Source: an uncultured cyanobacterium (GTDB lineage: Bacteria; Cyanobacteriota; Cyanobacteriia; PCC-6307; Cyanobiaceae). Taken from it: 64,000 nt of DNA. The DNA is taken from positions 1-64,000 of the forward strand of contig CAIOGZ010000042.1 in NCBI GenBank assembly GCA_903858015.1. The letters run 5' to 3'. Position numbers and translations under genes: made by a program. The first letter of the stretch is position 1, and each line of letters starts with the position of its first letter. The notes under the pieces are model-generated. The model made no database searches. It was given only the letters and a program-made list of their open reading frames with translations, and was not told the origin of the DNA. Positions 17,091 to 27,498 of the stretch are shown here, piece after piece.

Positions 17091-18509
17091 ATGGTGATTC
17101 TCAACGACCTGCGCCGGGAACTCAGCCAAGGGGCGCCGCCGGGACGGTCCGACGATGACAGCGTGCGGCGGCTCTGGTGGGCAGCCCTGGCCACCCTCCA
17201 GGACGACCTACTGGCCAGCTCCGATCCGCCGCAGGGGCTTTGGCTGGCAGCGCCGCTGCCAGCCCTCTATGAACCCGGTCTGCTGGAAGGCCTCAGGGGC
17301 TGGGTGTGGGCCCCTGAGCAGATCGGCACCCTGCTGCCCTCGCCGCCGCTGCTGCCCGTCGCGGGCGCGGGCTCCCCCCCCGGGCAGAGCCCCGGATTTC
17401 GCCGCCTGGCCCTGCGCCAAGAGGACGGCACCGACCCGCTGCTGATTGTGATCACACCGGGCCTGCAGGTGGGCCTGGCGATCGAAGGGGCCCCGGAGGA
17501 ACGGCGGTTGCTGGTGCGCTTCGATGCCCCGGTGCTGTCGGCGGTGCTCCAACTGCTGGATCAACGCCTCCAGCAGGATGACCCGAAGGAAGCCCGTCGC
17601 CTGCGGCAGAGTTTGCACCAGCTGGGTCCGCTCCACAACGACCCGAACCTGGCGACGCGCTTTTGGCCAAGGTTGGCCGAGCGGCTGGCCGCCATGGCGC
17701 CGAGCGTGACCCTGCAGCCCCTGGTGCGCGCCGTGGAAATCCCAGCTCGCGGCGGCGAAGCCGACGGCGACGACGAGACTGACCACGGCCCCGAAGCGGC
17801 GGCTCAAGCGGAGCTCACCCTGCTGGAAGCCCTCACCCACGAGGTTCGAACCCCCCTGGCCACGATTCGAACCCTGATCCGCTCGCTGCTGCGCCGCCGC
17901 GAGCTGCCGCCAGTGGTGCGGCAGCGGCTGGAGCAGATCGATGGCGAATGCAGTGAACAGATCGATCGCTTTGGCCTGATCTTTCTGGCGGCGGAGCTGC
18001 AGCGACAACCGGGCCGCAGTCGGCAGCTGAGCGCCAGCGAACTGGCCCGCACCAACCTGAGCGAGCTGCTGCACCAGCTTGAGCCGCTCTGGCAGCGCCA
18101 ACTCGCCCGCCGCGATCTGCTGCTCAAATTCGTGATCGAAGCGGATCTGCCGCCGGTGCTGAGTGACCCAAGCCGGCTCGAAACCATGCTCGGTGGCCTC
18201 ATCGACCGCTTCAGCCGCAGCTTGGCCAGTGGCAGCCACGTGCAACTGAGCCTGCAGCCGGCCGGCTCCCGGCTGAAGCTGCAGCTCACCAGCCGCGGCC
18301 CCGAGCGCGGTGCCGAGGGGCGTGAGCGGCGCGACAAAGCAGGCTGCAAAACCGACCTGGTCGGCCCAGTACTGAGCTGGAACCCCGGCACGGGCAGCCT
18401 CCAGCTCAGCCGCCAGGCCACCCAGCTGCTATTTCACCGGCTAGGGGGCCGACTCACCGAGCGGGGCGGGTCCAGTCTGACGGTCTTCTTCCCGCTGGCC
18501 CCGGGGTAG
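17091..18509 (+). CDS. Sensor histidine kinase with degenerate ATP-binding domain
   Basis: The 472-residue protein has an unrecognised N-terminal sensor-like region (about 1-225) without membrane spans. A HisKA helix follows with LEALTHEVRTPLATIRTLIR (phospho-acceptor His near residue 249). A HATPase-like region comes last. There the N-box position reads LGGLIDRFSRS without the usual Asn, and no DxGxG box is evident, although LSRQATQLLFHRLGGRL and SLTVFFPL fit the late G box and final strand. It may be a pseudokinase or a very diverged kinase. It lies between rodA and psaD, with no response regulator nearby. Confidence 0.75.
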   Translation: MVILNDLRRELSQGAPPGRSDDDSVRRLWWAALATLQDDLLASSDPPQGLWLAAPLPALYEPGLLEGLRGWVWAPEQIGTLLPSPPLLPVAGAGSPPGQSPGFRRLALRQEDGTDPLLIVITPGLQVGLAIEGAPEERRLLVRFDAPVLSAVLQLLDQRLQQDDPKEARRLRQSLHQLGPLHNDPNLATRFWPRLAERLAAMAPSVTLQPLVRAVEIPARGGEADGDDETDHGPEAAAQAELTLLEALTHEVRTPLATIRTLIRSLLRRRELPPVVRQRLEQIDGECSEQIDRFGLIFLAAELQRQPGRSRQLSASELARTNLSELLHQLEPLWQRQLARRDLLLKFVIEADLPPVLSDPSRLETMLGGLIDRFSRSLASGSHVQLSLQPAGSRLKLQLTSRGPERGAEGRERRDKAGCKTDLVGPVLSWNPGTGSLQLSRQATQLLFHRLGGRLTERGGSSLTVFFPLAPG

Positions 18510-18614
18510 GCCTTGGCCGGCGGGCCCTTTGTTGACGGGTGTGAAGAGTGGCGCGAAGCCGCCGGGAGGGCCCGAACCTCGGTGCTAACTTCCGTTGGAA
18601 ACGGTCTTTGAGCC

Positions 18615-19046
18615 ATGGCAGCGACGGCCCTGAACGGTCAACTTCCGAAGTACATCGGCAGCACGGGCGGCCTGCTCAATTCCGCCGAAACCGAGGAAAA
18701 GTACGCCATTACCTGGACCAGCTCCGAGGCCCAGGCGTTCGAGCTCCCCACGGGCGGTGCGGCTGAAATGAACGCCGGCGAAAACCTGATGTATTTCGCC
18801 CGCAAGGAGCAGTGCCTGGCCCTCGGTGCCCAGCTCCGCACCAAGTTCAAACCCCGCATTGAGGACTACAAGATCTACCGGATCTACCCCGGTGGCGATA
18901 CCGAGTTCCTGCATCCAAAAGATGGGGTCTTCCCAGAGAAGGTCAACGAAGGCCGCCAGATCGTGGGCCATAATGCCCGTAGAATCGGCGCCAACCCCAA
19001 TCCCTCCAGCCTCAAGTTCAGCGGCAAAGAGCCTTTCGAGGTTTGA
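18615..19046 (+). CDS. psaD: Photosystem I subunit II (PsaD)
   Basis: PsaD is the stromal-side PSI subunit that docks ferredoxin. The 143-residue product contains [58 protein letters not shown] and [20 protein letters not shown], all diagnostic. The length matches cyanobacterial PsaD. It is monocistronic in appearance, with a 105-bp upstream gap and its own terminator. Strong expression is expected. Confidence 0.98.
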   Translation: MAATALNGQLPKYIGSTGGLLNSAETEEKYAITWTSSEAQAFELPTGGAAEMNAGENLMYFARKEQCLALGAQLRTKFKPRIEDYKIYRIYPGGDTEFLHPKDGVFPEKVNEGRQIVGHNARRIGANPNPSSLKFSGKEPFEV

Positions 19047-19071
19047 GGTCCCAGGCTACCCTCCATCTCGG

Positions 19072-19096
19072 CGGGGCTCAAAGCCCCGTTTTTTTT
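19072..19096 (+). terminator. Rho-independent terminator after psaD
   Basis: A 7-bp stem CGGGGCT/AGCCCCG with a 3-base loop is followed by eight T. It sits 25 bases after the psaD stop and directly before trpE. Confidence 0.9.
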
Positions 19097-19112
19097 GCTC
19101 TACCGTGCCTTA

Positions 19113-20702
19113 ATGCCGGCTTTCGATCGATCCAATCACCGCTACCAGCAACGCCCCACCTTTCTCGCTGAAGCGGCCCGCGGTGCCGAAGCCTTCGCAG
19201 GCCATAGCTTCATCCCGCTCTGGAAGTGCTGGCCGGCCGATCTGGAAACGCCCCTCACCACCTGGCTGAAGGTGGGAGCAGGGGGTCGCTATGGCGTCTT
19301 GCTCGAATCGGTGGAAGGGGGTGAACGGCTTGGCCGTTGGAGCGTGGTGGTTACGGATCCCCTCTGGACGCTCACCTGCCGGGGCGGCAAGGCCCTACGC
19401 CAGTGGCGGGATGGCAGTCAGGAGGAGCTGGAGGGCAACCCTTTTGCGCTGCTGCGCCGATGCCTGGCCCCGATCAGGCCATGCCCTGTGCCGGGCCTGC
19501 CTCCCCTGGGCCAGCTGTTCGGAACCTGGAGTTATGAGCTCATCCACTGGATCGAACCCAGCGTTCCCATCCATGATCCGGCCCCTGGCGACCCCCCCGA
19601 CGGCTGCTGGATGCTGGCCGACAACCTGCTGGTGTACGACCAGGTCAAGCGCCAAATCACGGCCATTGCCTACGCCGATCTAACCGGAGCCAACGACCCA
19701 GCCCAGGCCTGGCAACGGGCCAGCGACCAAATTGCCAGCCTGGAGGCCCGCATGCAGGCTCCGCTGCCGGCAGGGTTGAGACCGCTCGACTGGCGAGACG
19801 ACCACACCCATGATCTGGCCCCCACCAGCAACCGCAGCCGTGAGGATTTTGAAGCGGCCGTACGCCAGGGCATCGAGCACATCGTGGCTGGCGATGTGTT
19901 CCAACTGGTGCTCAGCCAAAGGCTGGAAGCCCGGATTGAGCGCGACCCCTTCGATCTTTACCGCAGCCTGCGGATGGTGAACCCTTCCCCTTACATGGCC
20001 TTCTTCAACTTTGGGGATTGGTTCCTGATCGGCTCCAGCCCCGAGGTGATGGTCAAGGCTGAGCCCCAGGAGGGGGGGGCTGTGAAGGCTTCCCTGCGCC
20101 CCATCGCCGGCACCCGCCACCGGGGCGACGACGAGCGGCAGGATCGGGAGCTGGAAAGGGACCTGCTGAATGACCCCAAGGAGCGGGCCGAGCACGTGAT
20201 GCTGGTGGATCTTGGCCGCAACGACCTTGGCCGGGTCTGCCAGGCGGGCAGCGTGGGCGTGAACGACTTGATGGTGATTGAGCGGTACTCCCACGTCATG
20301 CATATCGTGAGTCAGGTGGAAGGGGATCTCGATCCCCGCTATGACGTCTGGGACCTGCTGATGGCTTCTTTCCCAGCGGGCACCGTGAGCGGCGCCCCCA
20401 AGATCCGCGCCATGCAATTAATCCATGGGCTCGAACCCAACGCCCGGGGTCCCTATGCCGGTGTCTACGGAGCCCTCGACCTGAATGGAGCCCTGAACAC
20501 GGCGATCACGATTCGCACCATGGTGGTACTGCCTCCGGAACCGGCGGATCCCCAGCGGGGCTGGCGGGTGCGGGTGCAGGCAGGCGCAGGGATCGTGGCC
20601 GATTCGGTGCCCGCAACGGAGTACGAGGAAACCCTCAACAAAGCCCGGGGCATGCTGAAGGCCCTGGCCTGCCTCCAGCCCCAGGCCGATCGCAAACCAT
20701 GA
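19113..20702 (+). CDS. trpE: Anthranilate synthase component I
   Basis: TrpE converts chorismate with glutamine-derived ammonia to anthranilate. The 529-residue protein has the ADC-synthase N-domain (LFGTWSYELIHWIEP) and the chorismate-binding domain: FEAAVRQGIEHIVAGDVFQL, LSQRLEARIERDPFDLYRSL, MAFFNFGDWFLIGSSPEVMV, RPIAGTRHRGDDERQDRELE and SFPAGTVSGAPKIRAMQLI. ATG 19113 follows the psaD terminator; the TTG 18 bases earlier lies at the edge of the T run and is unlikely. The stop overlaps the next gene by four bases (ATGA). PabB is the alternative, less likely in this context. Confidence 0.92.
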   Translation: MPAFDRSNHRYQQRPTFLAEAARGAEAFAGHSFIPLWKCWPADLETPLTTWLKVGAGGRYGVLLESVEGGERLGRWSVVVTDPLWTLTCRGGKALRQWRDGSQEELEGNPFALLRRCLAPIRPCPVPGLPPLGQLFGTWSYELIHWIEPSVPIHDPAPGDPPDGCWMLADNLLVYDQVKRQITAIAYADLTGANDPAQAWQRASDQIASLEARMQAPLPAGLRPLDWRDDHTHDLAPTSNRSREDFEAAVRQGIEHIVAGDVFQLVLSQRLEARIERDPFDLYRSLRMVNPSPYMAFFNFGDWFLIGSSPEVMVKAEPQEGGAVKASLRPIAGTRHRGDDERQDRELERDLLNDPKERAEHVMLVDLGRNDLGRVCQAGSVGVNDLMVIERYSHVMHIVSQVEGDLDPRYDVWDLLMASFPAGTVSGAPKIRAMQLIHGLEPNARGPYAGVYGALDLNGALNTAITIRTMVVLPPEPADPQRGWRVRVQAGAGIVADSVPATEYEETLNKARGMLKALACLQPQADRKP

Positions 20703-21856
20703 GCCCCCAGCTTTTGCTCAAGGGCTTTGAGGTGGAGATGTACACCGGTCGCCCCGACGGCACGGTGGTGGGCTGCGCCGCCGCCGCCGCCCGCGAACTG
20801 GCGGGCTTCGTGACCGAGCCCGATCAACGCAACCTCGAATACACCACCCCCCCCCACGCCAGCTACCAGCAGCAGCTGGCTCTCCTGCTCGAACCCCGCC
20901 AGCGGCTGCGGCGCTGGCTGCAACCCAGGGGCCTCACCCTGCTGCCCGGCAGCACCCTGGCCACCGGGGGAAGCGATCACTTCGAACGCTCCGACCCCCT
21001 CAACGCTTACCACGCCCACATCGAGCGGACCTACGGCACCCGGGTGGTCACCGCGAGCGTGCATATCAACCTGGGTATGGAGGCGATGGACTCCCTGTTT
21101 GCTGGCCTGCGCCTGCTGCGCTGCGAGGCGGCCCTGCTGCTGGCGTTGAGTGCCAGCTCTCCCTTCGTTGATGGCCAGGCCACAGGCGCCCACTCCCAGC
21201 GCTGGTTGCAATTCCCCCTCACCCCCGCCCAGGTGCCCTTGTTCCTCAACCAAGCCCACTACGTGGAATGGATCGAGGCGCAGCTGGCCACCGGTTCGAT
21301 GCAGAACGTGCGCCACCTCTGGACCTCGGTGCGGCCCAATGGCGATCGGCGACCCCACGATCTGAATCGGATCGAAGTGAGGATCTGTGATTTGATTGCC
21401 GACCCGCTTGAGCTGCTGGCGGTGGCGGCCTTCAGCGAGCTAAGGCTGCTGCAGCTGCTGGCCAATCCCCAGGAGTGCGATCCGGCCTTGGCCAGCCAGC
21501 TTTCAACGGCTGAATTGGCCGAGCTCGCGGATGCCAATGACCGGGCGGCGGCCCGGGCCAGTTTGGAGGCAACACTGCGCCATTGGCGAACCGGCGAGCC
21601 GATCCTGGCCCGTGACTGGATTTCCCAGGAACTGGAGACGATTGAGCCGCTGGCCCGCGAGCTTGGCATCGAGGGCCTACTGGCTCCCCTGGCGATGATT
21701 CTGAGCCGGGGCAATATGGCCATGCGCTGGCTGGCCCTCCACCGCAGCGGCCAACCGGTGGCTGCCATCCTGGCGGCGGAAACCGCTGCGCTCTCGGCGC
21801 GGGAAACATATCTGCAGACCTCATTGGCGACAGACCCAGCCCTCACTTTTGGATGA
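20699..21856 (+). CDS. gshA: Glutamate-cysteine ligase, cyanobacterial type
   Basis: The 385-residue protein matches the cyanobacterial glutamate-cysteine ligase family, which makes gamma-glutamylcysteine for glutathione. Segments seen include [27 protein letters not shown]-like [58 protein letters not shown] and [20 protein letters not shown]. It is coupled to trpE through ATGA, and its stop overlaps the ATG of ppc in the same way, so trpE-gshA-ppc look like one operon. Confidence 0.88.
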   Translation: MSPQLLLKGFEVEMYTGRPDGTVVGCAAAAARELAGFVTEPDQRNLEYTTPPHASYQQQLALLLEPRQRLRRWLQPRGLTLLPGSTLATGGSDHFERSDPLNAYHAHIERTYGTRVVTASVHINLGMEAMDSLFAGLRLLRCEAALLLALSASSPFVDGQATGAHSQRWLQFPLTPAQVPLFLNQAHYVEWIEAQLATGSMQNVRHLWTSVRPNGDRRPHDLNRIEVRICDLIADPLELLAVAAFSELRLLQLLANPQECDPALASQLSTAELAELADANDRAAARASLEATLRHWRTGEPILARDWISQELETIEPLARELGIEGLLAPLAMILSRGNMAMRWLALHRSGQPVAAILAAETAALSARETYLQTSLATDPALTFG

Positions 21857-24800
21857 TCATGGATCCGTCCATCGTTCCCCCGCTGCCCATGCGGCCGCCA
21901 ACTCCAGCGCCAGCCGCAGCGATCCAGCAGGCCGTTGGCTCCCCTAGGCCTTCCTCCATGGCGGAGGTGCCCGCAGTAGTCGGTCGGCTGCTGGGCGAGA
22001 GGCTCGAACTGGTCGAAGATCTCTGGCTCACCGTCCTGCGCAGTGAGTGCACACCGCTGCAGCTAGAACGGCTAGTCCGCCTCAAGGAACTGAGTGAGCC
22101 CCCCCCCCTAGCGAGGGCGGCGGCGGCGGCGGCGGCGGCGAGGAGAGCGGCTTACGTACCGGCCATAGCGCTGCGATCGTGGCCGTGATTCGCGAGATGG
22201 ACCTCGCCGATGGGATTGCGGCGGCACGGGCGTTCTCGCTGTATTTTCAGCTGATCAATATCCTCGAACAGCACATCGAGGAAGACACCTATCTCGAAAG
22301 CCTCCAGACTGCCCCCTTAACTAGTGCCAACGATCCCTTCCTACCGCCCCTGGCCAGCCAGAGCGATCCGGCCACCTTTCGCCAACTGTTCGAGCGGCTA
22401 CGATCGCTCGGGGTGCCGCCCGCCCAGGTCGAAAACCTGCTACGCGAATTGGACATTCGCCTGGTGTTCACGGCCCACCCCACCGAGATCGTGCGGCATA
22501 CCGTGCGACACAAGCAGCGCCGTGTCGCCTGCCTGATCCAAAAGCTGGAGGCAAACCGCAACGGCAATCTGGAAGAACGGGAACGGAATCGCCAGCAATT
22601 GGAGGAGGAAATCCGCCTCTGGTGGCGCACCGACGAACTGCATCAGTTCAAGCCCTCGGTGCTCGATGAGGTGGATTACGCCCTGCATTATTTCCAGCAG
22701 GTGCTCTTCGACGCCATGCCGCTGCTACAGCAACGCATCCGCTCCGCCCTGGCCAGCAGCTATCCAGATGTTCAGCCACCCCGCGATGCTTTCTGCACCT
22801 TCGGCTCCTGGGTGGGCTCCGACCGGGATGGCAATCCTTCGGTAACCCCGGAAATCACCTGGCGAACCGCCTGCTACCAGCGGGAGCTGATGCTGAATCG
22901 TTATGTGAAGTCTGTCGAGCAGCTGCGTGATCAGCTCAGCATTTCGATGCAGTGGAGCCAGGTGAGTGCTGGCCTGCTCGAATCGCTGGAGATGGATCGA
23001 CTGCGGTTCCCGGATATCTACGAAGAAAGGGCCGCCCGCTATCGTCTTGAGCCCTACCGGCTAAAACTCAGCTACGTACTGGAACGGCTGCGACTCACCC
23101 TCCAGCGCAACCAACAGCTCTCTTCAGCCGGATGGGAAACCCCAATTGATGGCGGCGCTTCCAGCCTGGCCCTAAATCCCGGCAACCTAACCGCCGTTGC
23201 CAGCAATCCAGAACTTCATTACAGCTCTGCCGACGAATTTCGAGCCGACCTAGAACTAGTACGAGACAGCTTGGTTGCCACGGGCCTGAGCTGCGAACCA
23301 CTTGGTGATTTACTCAGTCAGGTCCACATCTTCTCCTTCTGCTTAGCCAGCCTCGACATCCGCCAGGAGAGCACCCGCCACAGCGATGCGCTCGACGAGC
23401 TCAGCCGCTACCTCCAACTTCCCGTGCCCTACGGCGAGATGGACGAGGAGAGTCGGATCAGCTGGCTACTGGCCGAACTGCAGACCCGCAGGCCCTTACT
23501 GCCACCGGCAGCCCGCTGGAGCAACTCCACCGCCGAAACGGTGGCGGTGTTTCGCATGATGCAGCGGCTGCAGGGGGAATTCGGTTCGCGAATCTGTAGC
23601 ACCTACGTGATCTCGATGAGTCACACGGTGTCTGACCTGCTCGAGGTGCTCCTGCTGGCCAAGGAGGCCGGCCTGGTAGATCCCCTCGCCCGCCGCTCGG
23701 AGTTGCTGGTCATCCCCCTGTTCGAAACCGTCGAAGACCTGCAAGGGGCTCCGGCGGTAATGGCCCGACTGTTTGCCGATCCCTTCTACCGGCAACTGCT
23801 TGCCTCGGAAGGGGATAGCGATCTTCCCCTGCAGGAAGTGATGCTGGGCTACTCCGACAGTAACAAGGATTCGGGCTTTCTCTCCAGCAACTGGGAGATC
23901 CACCGGGCCCAGATTGCCCTCCAGCAGCTAGCCACCCAGCACGCCGTTTCCTTGCGTATTTTCCACGGCCGTGGTGGCTCCGTGGGCCGCGGCGGCGGAC
24001 CGGCCTACCAGGCAATTTTGGCCCAGCCGAGCGGCACCCTGCGGGGCCGGATCAAGATCACCGAGCAGGGTGAGGTGCTCGCCTCCAAATACTCCCTGCC
24101 TGAGCTGGCTCTCTACAATCTCGAAACAGTTACCACGGCGGTGATTCAGAACAGCATGGTGAGTGCGCCAATCGACGACACCCCCAGCTGGAACAATTTA
24201 ATGGAGCGCCTCGCGGCCCGCTCCCGTGATCACTACCGCGCCCTGGTGCACGACAACCCAGATTTGGTTGCCTTCTTCCAGCAGGTCACCCCAATCGAAG
24301 AGATCAGCAAACTCCAGATCTCGAGCCGACCCGCCCGGCGCAAAACCGGCGCCAAGGACCTCTCCAGCCTGCGGGCTATTCCCTGGGTATTCGGTTGGAC
24401 CCAGAGCCGCTTCCTGCTGCCCAGCTGGTATGGGGTCGGTGCGGCGCTGCAGCAGGAGCTCGCTGACGACCCCAATCAAATGGAGCTGCTGCAACTCCTC
24501 TATCAACGCTGGCCTTTTTTCCGGATGCTGATCTCCAAGGTAGAGATGACACTCTCGAAGGTCGATCTCGAGCTGGCGCACCATTACGTGCAGTCCCTGG
24601 GCCGTGCTGAAAACCGTGAAGCGTTCGCGGCCATCTTCAACGCCATCGCCAGTGAGTTTGTATTAACCCGTGATTTGGTGCTGCAGATCAGCAACCACAA
24701 CCGCCTACTAGATGGCGATCCTGCTCTACAGCTCTCGGTGGATCTGCGCAACCGAACCATCGTGCCGCTCGGCTTTCTGCAGGTGGCGCTGCTAAGACGC

Positions 24801-24953
24801 CTGCGCGACCAGAACCGCCAACCGCCCATGAGCGAAGGCGCAGCCCAGGGCCAGGGCGGCGGCGACCGCCGCGCCTACAGCCGCAGCGAACTCCTGCGGG
24901 GCGCCCTGCTCACAATCAATGGCATTGCCGCCGGCATGCGCAACACCGGCTGA
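21853..24953 (+). CDS. ppc: Phosphoenolpyruvate carboxylase, split by an apparent frameshift
   Basis: PEPC carboxylates PEP to oxaloacetate, the main anaplerotic step. The N-terminal segment (ATG 21853, with [19 protein letters not shown]) is in one frame. The rest, from [12 protein letters not shown] onward, is one base out of phase and ends at 24953. The frames meet at a run of ten C (22099-22108) before a GGC repeat; one extra C would restore about 1035 residues. Catalytic motifs are intact: [71 protein letters not shown] and the C-terminal [10 protein letters not shown]. If the frameshift is real, a 924-residue form could start at GTG 22179. A sequencing miscount is the simplest explanation. 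Confidence 0.9.
22099..22136 (+). repeat. C10 homopolymer followed by a GGC trinucleotide run
   Basis: Ten C are followed by TAGCGAG and then seven GGC triplets. This is the point where the two ppc frames separate. Both tracts are prone to slippage in replication, transcription and sequencing. Confidence 0.9.
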
Positions 24954-25468
24954 TGCCCTCAACTGAGCGTCTCTCCTTCCTCTTGATCCCCTTCCGTAAC
25001 CCAAACAGCACGCACCGTCTGCCGGAGGGATACACCCTGCTGCAGGCAACGGCAAGCGAGCTCGCTGCCAACAGCGAGGCGGCAGCTGAGCAACTCAACC
25101 GCTTGCTGCTGTGCTGCGGTGAGCAACCCCGCAGTCCGGAGCGTTGGCTGCGGGTGTTGGAGCGTAGTGCCTGGCAGTTGGGGATCACCGATCGGAGCGG
25201 GCGCCTGGTGGGATTTGTCCGGGCCACGAGCGATCAGGCCCTCAATGCCAACCTCTGGGATCTGCTCAGCGATCCGGAAGACCCAGGGCGAATGCTCGTG
25301 CTGGCGGCCCTGGTGCAGGCCGCCCTGGGGCGCCTCAGGCGTGAGCTCGGCGGCTGCAGTGTCTCCCTATCGGCTCCACCTGAGGCCCTTGAGATTCTTC
25401 GCCAGGCCGGCTTCATGGTGGATCCGGGGGGAATTCGCGCCATGGGGCTGGCGCTGCGGCGGGAGTGA
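24953..25468 (+). CDS. GNAT-family N-acetyltransferase-like protein
   Basis: The ATG overlaps the last base of the ppc stop (TGATG), so it is co-translated with ppc. The 171-residue product has GNAT-like order: an N-terminal strand and helix, LGITDRSGRLVGFVRATSDQ (beta4 strand turn), NANLWDLLSDPE, VLAALVQAALGRLRREL (acetyl-CoA helix position) and LEILRQAGFMVDPGGIRAM near the end. The acetyl-CoA loop motif is poorly kept. Substrate unknown. Confidence 0.7.
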   Translation: MPSTERLSFLLIPFRNPNSTHRLPEGYTLLQATASELAANSEAAAEQLNRLLLCCGEQPRSPERWLRVLERSAWQLGITDRSGRLVGFVRATSDQALNANLWDLLSDPEDPGRMLVLAALVQAALGRLRRELGGCSVSLSAPPEALEILRQAGFMVDPGGIRAMGLALRRE

Positions 25469-25472
25469 GTCA

Positions 25473-25503
25473 GGACAAAAGAAAACCCCCGTTCCGGCGG
25501 GGG
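25473..25503 (-). terminator. Terminator downstream of tRNA-Arg
   Basis: On the minus strand a CCCCCG/CGGGGG hairpin with a 6-base loop is followed by TTTTCTTTTG. It lies about 50 bases after the tRNA-Arg 3' end and, read from the other side, just after the GNAT stop. Confidence 0.7.
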
Positions 25504-25551
25504 CTGGGGAGGCAACCAAGGCCGCACTGGGGAGGCCAAAAGGTTGAACAA

Positions 25552-25625
25552 CGAGCATGGAGGGACTCGAACCCCCGACACTCAGAACCGGAATCTGATG
25601 CTCTATCCAACTGAGCTACATGCCC
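25552..25625 (-). tRNA. trnR: tRNA-Arg (CCG)
   Basis: A 74-nt cloverleaf on the minus strand starts GGGCATGTAGCTCAGTTGG. The acceptor stem is GGGCATG/CATGCTC with one G-U pair, the anticodon loop contains CCG between TT and GT, the T arm is GGGGGTTCGAGTCCCTC, and the discriminator is G. CCA is not encoded. Confidence 0.95.
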
Positions 25626-25659
25626 AACACCAGGGGTGGTGGCTCAGGAGCCAGGACGA

Positions 25660-26835
25660 ATGGTTGGAGTTCGCCTTTGCCCTGATGGGCCTACCTTAAC
25701 CGCAGACCGCCCCCGACCCATCCGGCTGCACCGCCTGGAGCTGCTCCATTTCCGCAATATCGGCGGCCTCTGCCTGGAGCTGGAGGCACCGAGGCTGCTG
25801 GTGATCGGTGCCAATGGGGAAGGGAAATCCAACCTCCTCGAAGCGGTGGAGCTGCTGACCAGCCTGCGTTCCCACCGCTGCAGCAGCGACCTCGACCTGA
25901 TTCGCCACGGGCAGCCGGCCAGTCGGCTGCGGGCCCACACCAGCGAAGGCGACCAGCTGGAACTGGAGCTGCGCCGCCGCGGTGGCCGCCGGGCCCTGCG
26001 CAACGGGCGTCTCCTGGAGCGCCAACTCGACCTGATCGGTCCCCTTCGCTGCGTGGGCTTCAGCGCCCTGGATCTGGACCTGGTGCGGGGGGAACCGGCC
26101 CAACGCCGCCAGTGGCTCGACCGGGTGGTGCTGCAGCTAGAACCGATCTATGGGGCCCTGCAGAGCCGCTATCTGCGGCTGCTGCGTCAGCGCAGCCAGC
26201 TGCTGCGCCGCGGCCTGGCCCCAGGCGAACGGGGAGCCCTGCTGGATGCCTTTGATCTGCAGATGGCCCTGGTGGGCACCCGCCTGCACCGCCGCCGCCG
26301 CCGGGCCCTGGCGCGGTTGGAACCCCTGGCCCAGACCTGGCAGGAACGGCTGGGGGGTAGCGACGAGCAGCTGGAACTCCGCTATCAAAGCGGCACGCCG
26401 CTGCCTAGCGAAGCCGATGGCGATCAGGAGGAAAGCTGGCGGGCGGCCCTAGCGGAACAGCTCAGACTGCAGCGCAACGAGGAAGAACGGCTGGGCCACT
26501 GCCTGGTGGGGCCCCACCGCGATGAAATCGGGCTGATGCTGGGGGGAACAGCCGCCCGCCGCTATGGCTCGGCAGGCCAGCAGCGCACCCTGGTTCTGGC
26601 CCTGAAATTGGCCGAACTCGACCTGGTGCGCCAGGTGGTGGGGGAGCCGCCCCTGCTCCTGCTCGACGACGTGCTGGCCGAACTCGATGCCCACCGCCAG
26701 CAGCTGCTGCTGGCGGCGGTGGGAGAAGGCCATCAATGCCTGGTGAGTGCCACGCACCTGGAGGCCTTCGGCGGGGGTTGGCAAGCCGCAGCCCAGGTGG
26801 TGCACATGGACCAGGGCAAGCTTCGGCCCGGCTGA
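25660..26835 (+). CDS. recF: DNA replication/repair protein RecF
   Basis: RecF is an SMC-like ATPase that loads RecA at gaps with RecO and RecR. Seen in order: [19 protein letters not shown], Walker [53 protein letters not shown], signature [19 protein letters not shown] and Walker [13 protein letters not shown]. The start is uncertain: ATG 25660 is used, with GTG codons at 25636 and 25639 also possible. It is divergent from tRNA-Arg. Confidence 0.95.
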   Translation: MVGVRLCPDGPTLTADRPRPIRLHRLELLHFRNIGGLCLELEAPRLLVIGANGEGKSNLLEAVELLTSLRSHRCSSDLDLIRHGQPASRLRAHTSEGDQLELELRRRGGRRALRNGRLLERQLDLIGPLRCVGFSALDLDLVRGEPAQRRQWLDRVVLQLEPIYGALQSRYLRLLRQRSQLLRRGLAPGERGALLDAFDLQMALVGTRLHRRRRRALARLEPLAQTWQERLGGSDEQLELRYQSGTPLPSEADGDQEESWRAALAEQLRLQRNEEERLGHCLVGPHRDEIGLMLGGTAARRYGSAGQQRTLVLALKLAELDLVRQVVGEPPLLLLDDVLAELDAHRQQLLLAAVGEGHQCLVSATHLEAFGGGWQAAAQVVHMDQGKLRPG

Positions 26836-26922
26836 GCTGTGCGGAATGGGAAACCGCCCACGGAACCGAACTGGTCTTGCGCCAACAGCCCTCTATGGTG
26901 AGTTCTTGTTTGCCTGGATTCG

Positions 26923-27399
26923 ATGAACCAGCGCCTGTCCTGCCTCCACCCCAACCCGGGATGGAGTGGAGCCGCCGCCAAGCAATCCGCCTCCACGTCC
27001 GCCATCTCCGACGCGGTTGGGAAACATTGCATCCTCGAGCTGTACGAGTGTCACAGCAGCCGACTGGATGACGAAGCTTTCCTCAGGGACACCATCACGA
27101 CAGCAGCCAAGCGTGCCGGTGCCACCCTGCTCAACCTGATCACCCACCGTTTTGAACCCCAAGGCGTGACCGGTCTGGCTTTGTTGGCCGAATCCCACAT
27201 TTCGATCCACACCTGGCCGGAGTCGGGCTACGCCGCCGTTGATGTGTTCACCTGTGGTGACCACACCATGCCCGAGCGGGCCTGTGAGGTTCTGGTGGAA
27301 GAACTGGGCGCCCTGCGGCACAAGCTCACCAGCTTCCGCCGCGAAACCCCGGGTTCGATTGCCGCCACCCCGCGGGAGCCGGAACTTTCTCCGGCCTGA
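26923..27399 (+). CDS. speD: S-adenosylmethionine decarboxylase proenzyme
   Basis: This 158-residue proenzyme is of the small bacterial type. [20 protein letters not shown] contains the Glu-Ser cleavage site whose serine becomes the pyruvoyl cofactor. [19 protein letters not shown] supplies the catalytic Cys and His. It supplies decarboxylated SAM for spermidine synthesis. It has a longer N-terminus (about 30 residues) than most homologues, so an internal start is possible. A strong hairpin terminator follows. Confidence 0.93.
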   Translation: MNQRLSCLHPNPGWSGAAAKQSASTSAISDAVGKHCILELYECHSSRLDDEAFLRDTITTAAKRAGATLLNLITHRFEPQGVTGLALLAESHISIHTWPESGYAAVDVFTCGDHTMPERACEVLVEELGALRHKLTSFRRETPGSIAATPREPELSPA

Positions 27400-27443
27400 A
27401 CGTTCACCGGCCTCAACCCATCCCCAACCGCAACCAACGTCCC

Positions 27444-27487
27444 CAGACCCGGGGCCGCCAACCCAGGCGGCTCGGGTCTGTTTTTTT
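27444..27487 (+). terminator. Rho-independent terminator after speD
   Basis: CAGACCCG pairs with CGGGTCTG, with an inner GCCGCC/GGCGGC extension, and seven T follow. It separates speD from the convergent larE. Confidence 0.9.
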
Positions 27488-27498
27488 GGCCTGCCCCG

